Shown here piece after piece: positions 33,689-35,256 of a stretch of DNA of 35,256 nucleotides. This stretch comes from Planctomycetota bacterium (GTDB taxonomy: Bacteria > Planctomycetota > Planctomycetia > Gemmatales > Gemmataceae): the NCBI GenBank assembly GCA_021807595.1, contig JAKBCS010000045.1, positions 1-35,256 of the forward strand. The letters run 5' to 3'. The notes below the pieces were generated by a model. That model did no database searches. It was not told the origin of the DNA and saw nothing but the letters and a program-made list of their open reading frames with translations. How positions within the stretch are numbered: the stretch's first letter is position 1; each line of letters starts with the position of its first letter. The translations under genes and the position numbers were made by a program.

Positions 33689-35256
33689 ATGAAACGCACG
33701 ATTCTCGCACTGGCACTTTTATGCAATGCGCGTCTCCCGCTCGCGCATGCCGACGACAAGAACGATGCTCAAAATCCTCAATGTGCCGACGATCGCCTGC
33801 GGATCGATTTGTTTGCCGCCGCGCCGGACATCGTTCACCCCATCGGCGTGGCGTTCGACCGGCGCGGCCGATTGTTGGTCGTGGAAAGCCATACGCACTT
33901 TCGCCCGCAAGATTACCGAGGGCCGAAGCACGACCGCGTTCGCCTGCTCGAAGATACCGACGGCGATGGCAAAGCGGATCGCTTTACGACTTTTTTCGAG
34001 GGCACGACGGCCACCATGGACATCGCCGTCCATCCCGATGGGACCATCTATTTGGCGACCCGCAACGAAATTCTGCGCCTGCGCGACACCGACGGCGACG
34101 GCAAAGCCGACGAACACCACCGCATAATTTTTCTCGATACTAAGGGCAACTATCCGCACAACGGCTTGTCCGGCCTCGCTTTCGACAGCAAGGGCAATCT
34201 GTATTTCGGACTCGGCGAGAACATCGGCGCGCCGTACAAGTTGATCGGCGCGGATGGCACGACGCTAACGGGCGGCGGCGAGGGCGGCAATGTGTTCTGG
34301 TGCAGCGCCGAGGGCAAGAAGCTGAGGCGTGTGGCGACCGGCTTTTGGAATCCGTTCGGCGTCGGCATCGACATTTTTGGCCGGGTGTTCGCCGTGGACA
34401 ACGATCCCGATTCGATGCCGCCTTGCCGTCTCGTTCACGTCCTGGAAGGCGGCGATTACGGCTACCAGTTTCGCTATGGCCGATCCGGCAGACATCCTTT
34501 TCAATCGTGGGATGGGCAACTGCCGGGCACGCTGCCGATGGTGTGCGGCACCGGCGAAGCGCCCTGCGAGGTACTCAGCTACGAATCCGACGGCCTGCCG
34601 CGCGATTACCTCGGCGATCTGTTGGTGACCGCGTGGGCGGATCACCGGGTGGAGCGCTATCGACTGCGCGAGCGCGGTGCGTCGTTGGCGGCGGATCGTA
34701 AACCATTCGTGCAGGGCGGCGAGGATTTTCGTCCCACCGGCTTGGCCGTTGCACCGGACGGATCGTTGTATTTCGGCGACTGGGTGCGGCGCGATTACAA
34801 TCTGCACGGTCAAGGCAAAATCTGGCACATTCGGCCTCGGAACGGGACGAAACCGCCGCGCCCCAAGGAGCCTCGACAGGCGCTGGCAAGTCTGCATCGA
34901 CCCTTGCGCGAAGAGGCCGCTCGACGGTTGGCGGCAGACGAAACCGGACGCGCTTACCTGCGCGAGCAATTGGCAAACCAAGACGTTCGCGTCCGCGCGG
35001 CCAGCCTGACTGCCTTGATCGATGCCGAGGACCGCAAGCTCGATCTGGCGGCTTTCGCCGAGAGCGAAAAGCAATCCCCGCTGCGCGCCCTCGCCGTGCG
35101 TGCGCTGTCGCAGCACGGAGAGGATGCGTCCAAGTTTGACGATCCGAAATATCCTTATCCCGTTCGCTTGGAGGCGATTGCTTCTCTCAAAGGAAAGGCC
35201 AATGCCCCGCGGCTCTTGAAACGGTTGAGCGATCCCGATCCTTTCATACGCTCCGC
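33689..35256 (+). CDS. PVC-type dehydrogenase with HEAT-like repeats (C-terminus beyond window)
   Basis: From ATG 33689 an open frame of 522 codons continues past the window end. A signal peptide (about 1-21, cut near AHA-DD) is followed by a six-bladed beta-propeller of the PVC membrane-bound dehydrogenase/sorbosone dehydrogenase type, with repeats such as HPIGVAFDRRGRLLVVESHT and HPDGTIYLATRNEILRLRD. Two EF-hand-like calcium loops, DTDGDGKAD, lie at 89-97 and 133-141. From about 415 the sequence turns into HEAT-like helices (VRVRAASLTALIDAEDRKL). Full-length relatives often end in a cytochrome c domain with a CxxCH motif, which would be outside this window. The frame has no downstream stop here and no competing start. 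Confidence 0.85.
   Translation, partial: MKRTILALALLCNARLPLAHADDKNDAQNPQCADDRLRIDLFAAAPDIVHPIGVAFDRRGRLLVVESHTHFRPQDYRGPKHDRVRLLEDTDGDGKADRFTTFFEGTTATMDIAVHPDGTIYLATRNEILRLRDTDGDGKADEHHRIIFLDTKGNYPHNGLSGLAFDSKGNLYFGLGENIGAPYKLIGADGTTLTGGGEGGNVFWCSAEGKKLRRVATGFWNPFGVGIDIFGRVFAVDNDPDSMPPCRLVHVLEGGDYGYQFRYGRSGRHPFQSWDGQLPGTLPMVCGTGEAPCEVLSYESDGLPRDYLGDLLVTAWADHRVERYRLRERGASLAADRKPFVQGGEDFRPTGLAVAPDGSLYFGDWVRRDYNLHGQGKIWHIRPRNGTKPPRPKEPRQALASLHRPLREEAARRLAADETGRAYLREQLANQDVRVRAASLTALIDAEDRKLDLAAFAESEKQSPLRALAVRALSQHGEDASKFDDPKYPYPVRLEAIASLKGKANAPRLLKRLSDPDPFIRS

Noticed and set aside
1-35256. CRISPR arrays, rRNA, tRNA, prophage or toxin-antitoxin modules
   Set aside because: No regularly spaced repeats, cloverleaf-like sequences or matching gene sets were seen by eye.

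Overview
The window is a high-GC, gene-dense stretch of bacterial chromosome that most resembles a Planctomycetota genome, probably Gemmataceae-like. The grounds are a PVC-type dehydrogenase/HEAT protein, a secreted sulfatase, a secretin cassette with orphan partners, several small hypothetical families typical of planctomycetes, outer-membrane assembly lipoproteins (LptE and BamD-like), weak Shine-Dalgarno use with GTG/TTG starts, and many short palindromic repeats between genes. This assignment is inference; no rRNA, tRNA or CRISPR array was seen.

Layout. 1-2428 (minus): a YheT-type hydrolase, cut by the window edge, and a group II PLP-dependent decarboxylase. 2538-2765: an N-terminal gene fragment running into an IS66-like transposase remnant. 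2838-5682 (minus): endonuclease III and a TMTC-like membrane/TPR protein. 5924-7838 (plus): a short hypothetical gene and a polytopic membrane protein. 7989-12081 (plus): a secretin, a Gly-rich exported protein and a TPR lipoprotein, probably one secretion or pilus-like cassette. 12320-14404: an S46 dipeptidyl-peptidase. 14405-15041 has no gene but holds repeats and a near-perfect sigma-54 promoter ahead of a small membrane-anchored protein (15042-15530).

15612-17180 (minus) is a HEAT-repeat membrane protein. 17283-24401 (minus) is a tightly packed operon read as recO, BamD-like lipoprotein, lptE, folP, cdaA (c-di-AMP synthase), ybbR/cdaR-like and proA. It groups outer-membrane assembly with c-di-AMP signalling, folate and proline synthesis and DNA repair. 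A probable transposase relic (24471-24712) separates it from a secreted alpha/beta hydrolase (24713-26059).

26252-35256: a sialate O-acetylesterase-like enzyme, a small coiled protein, the GTPase Der, a DUF2314 protein, a secreted orphan, a CoxG-like protein, a sulfatase very like heparan N-sulfatase (SGSH), and a PVC-type dehydrogenase cut by the window end. The esterase, sulfatase and dehydrogenase fit a lifestyle of degrading sulfated and acetylated glycans.

No obvious defence system or prophage is present. The features most worth a second look are the secretin cassette, the cdaA envelope operon, the sigma-54 promoter, the SGSH-like sulfatase, and at least five families of palindromic intergenic repeats.
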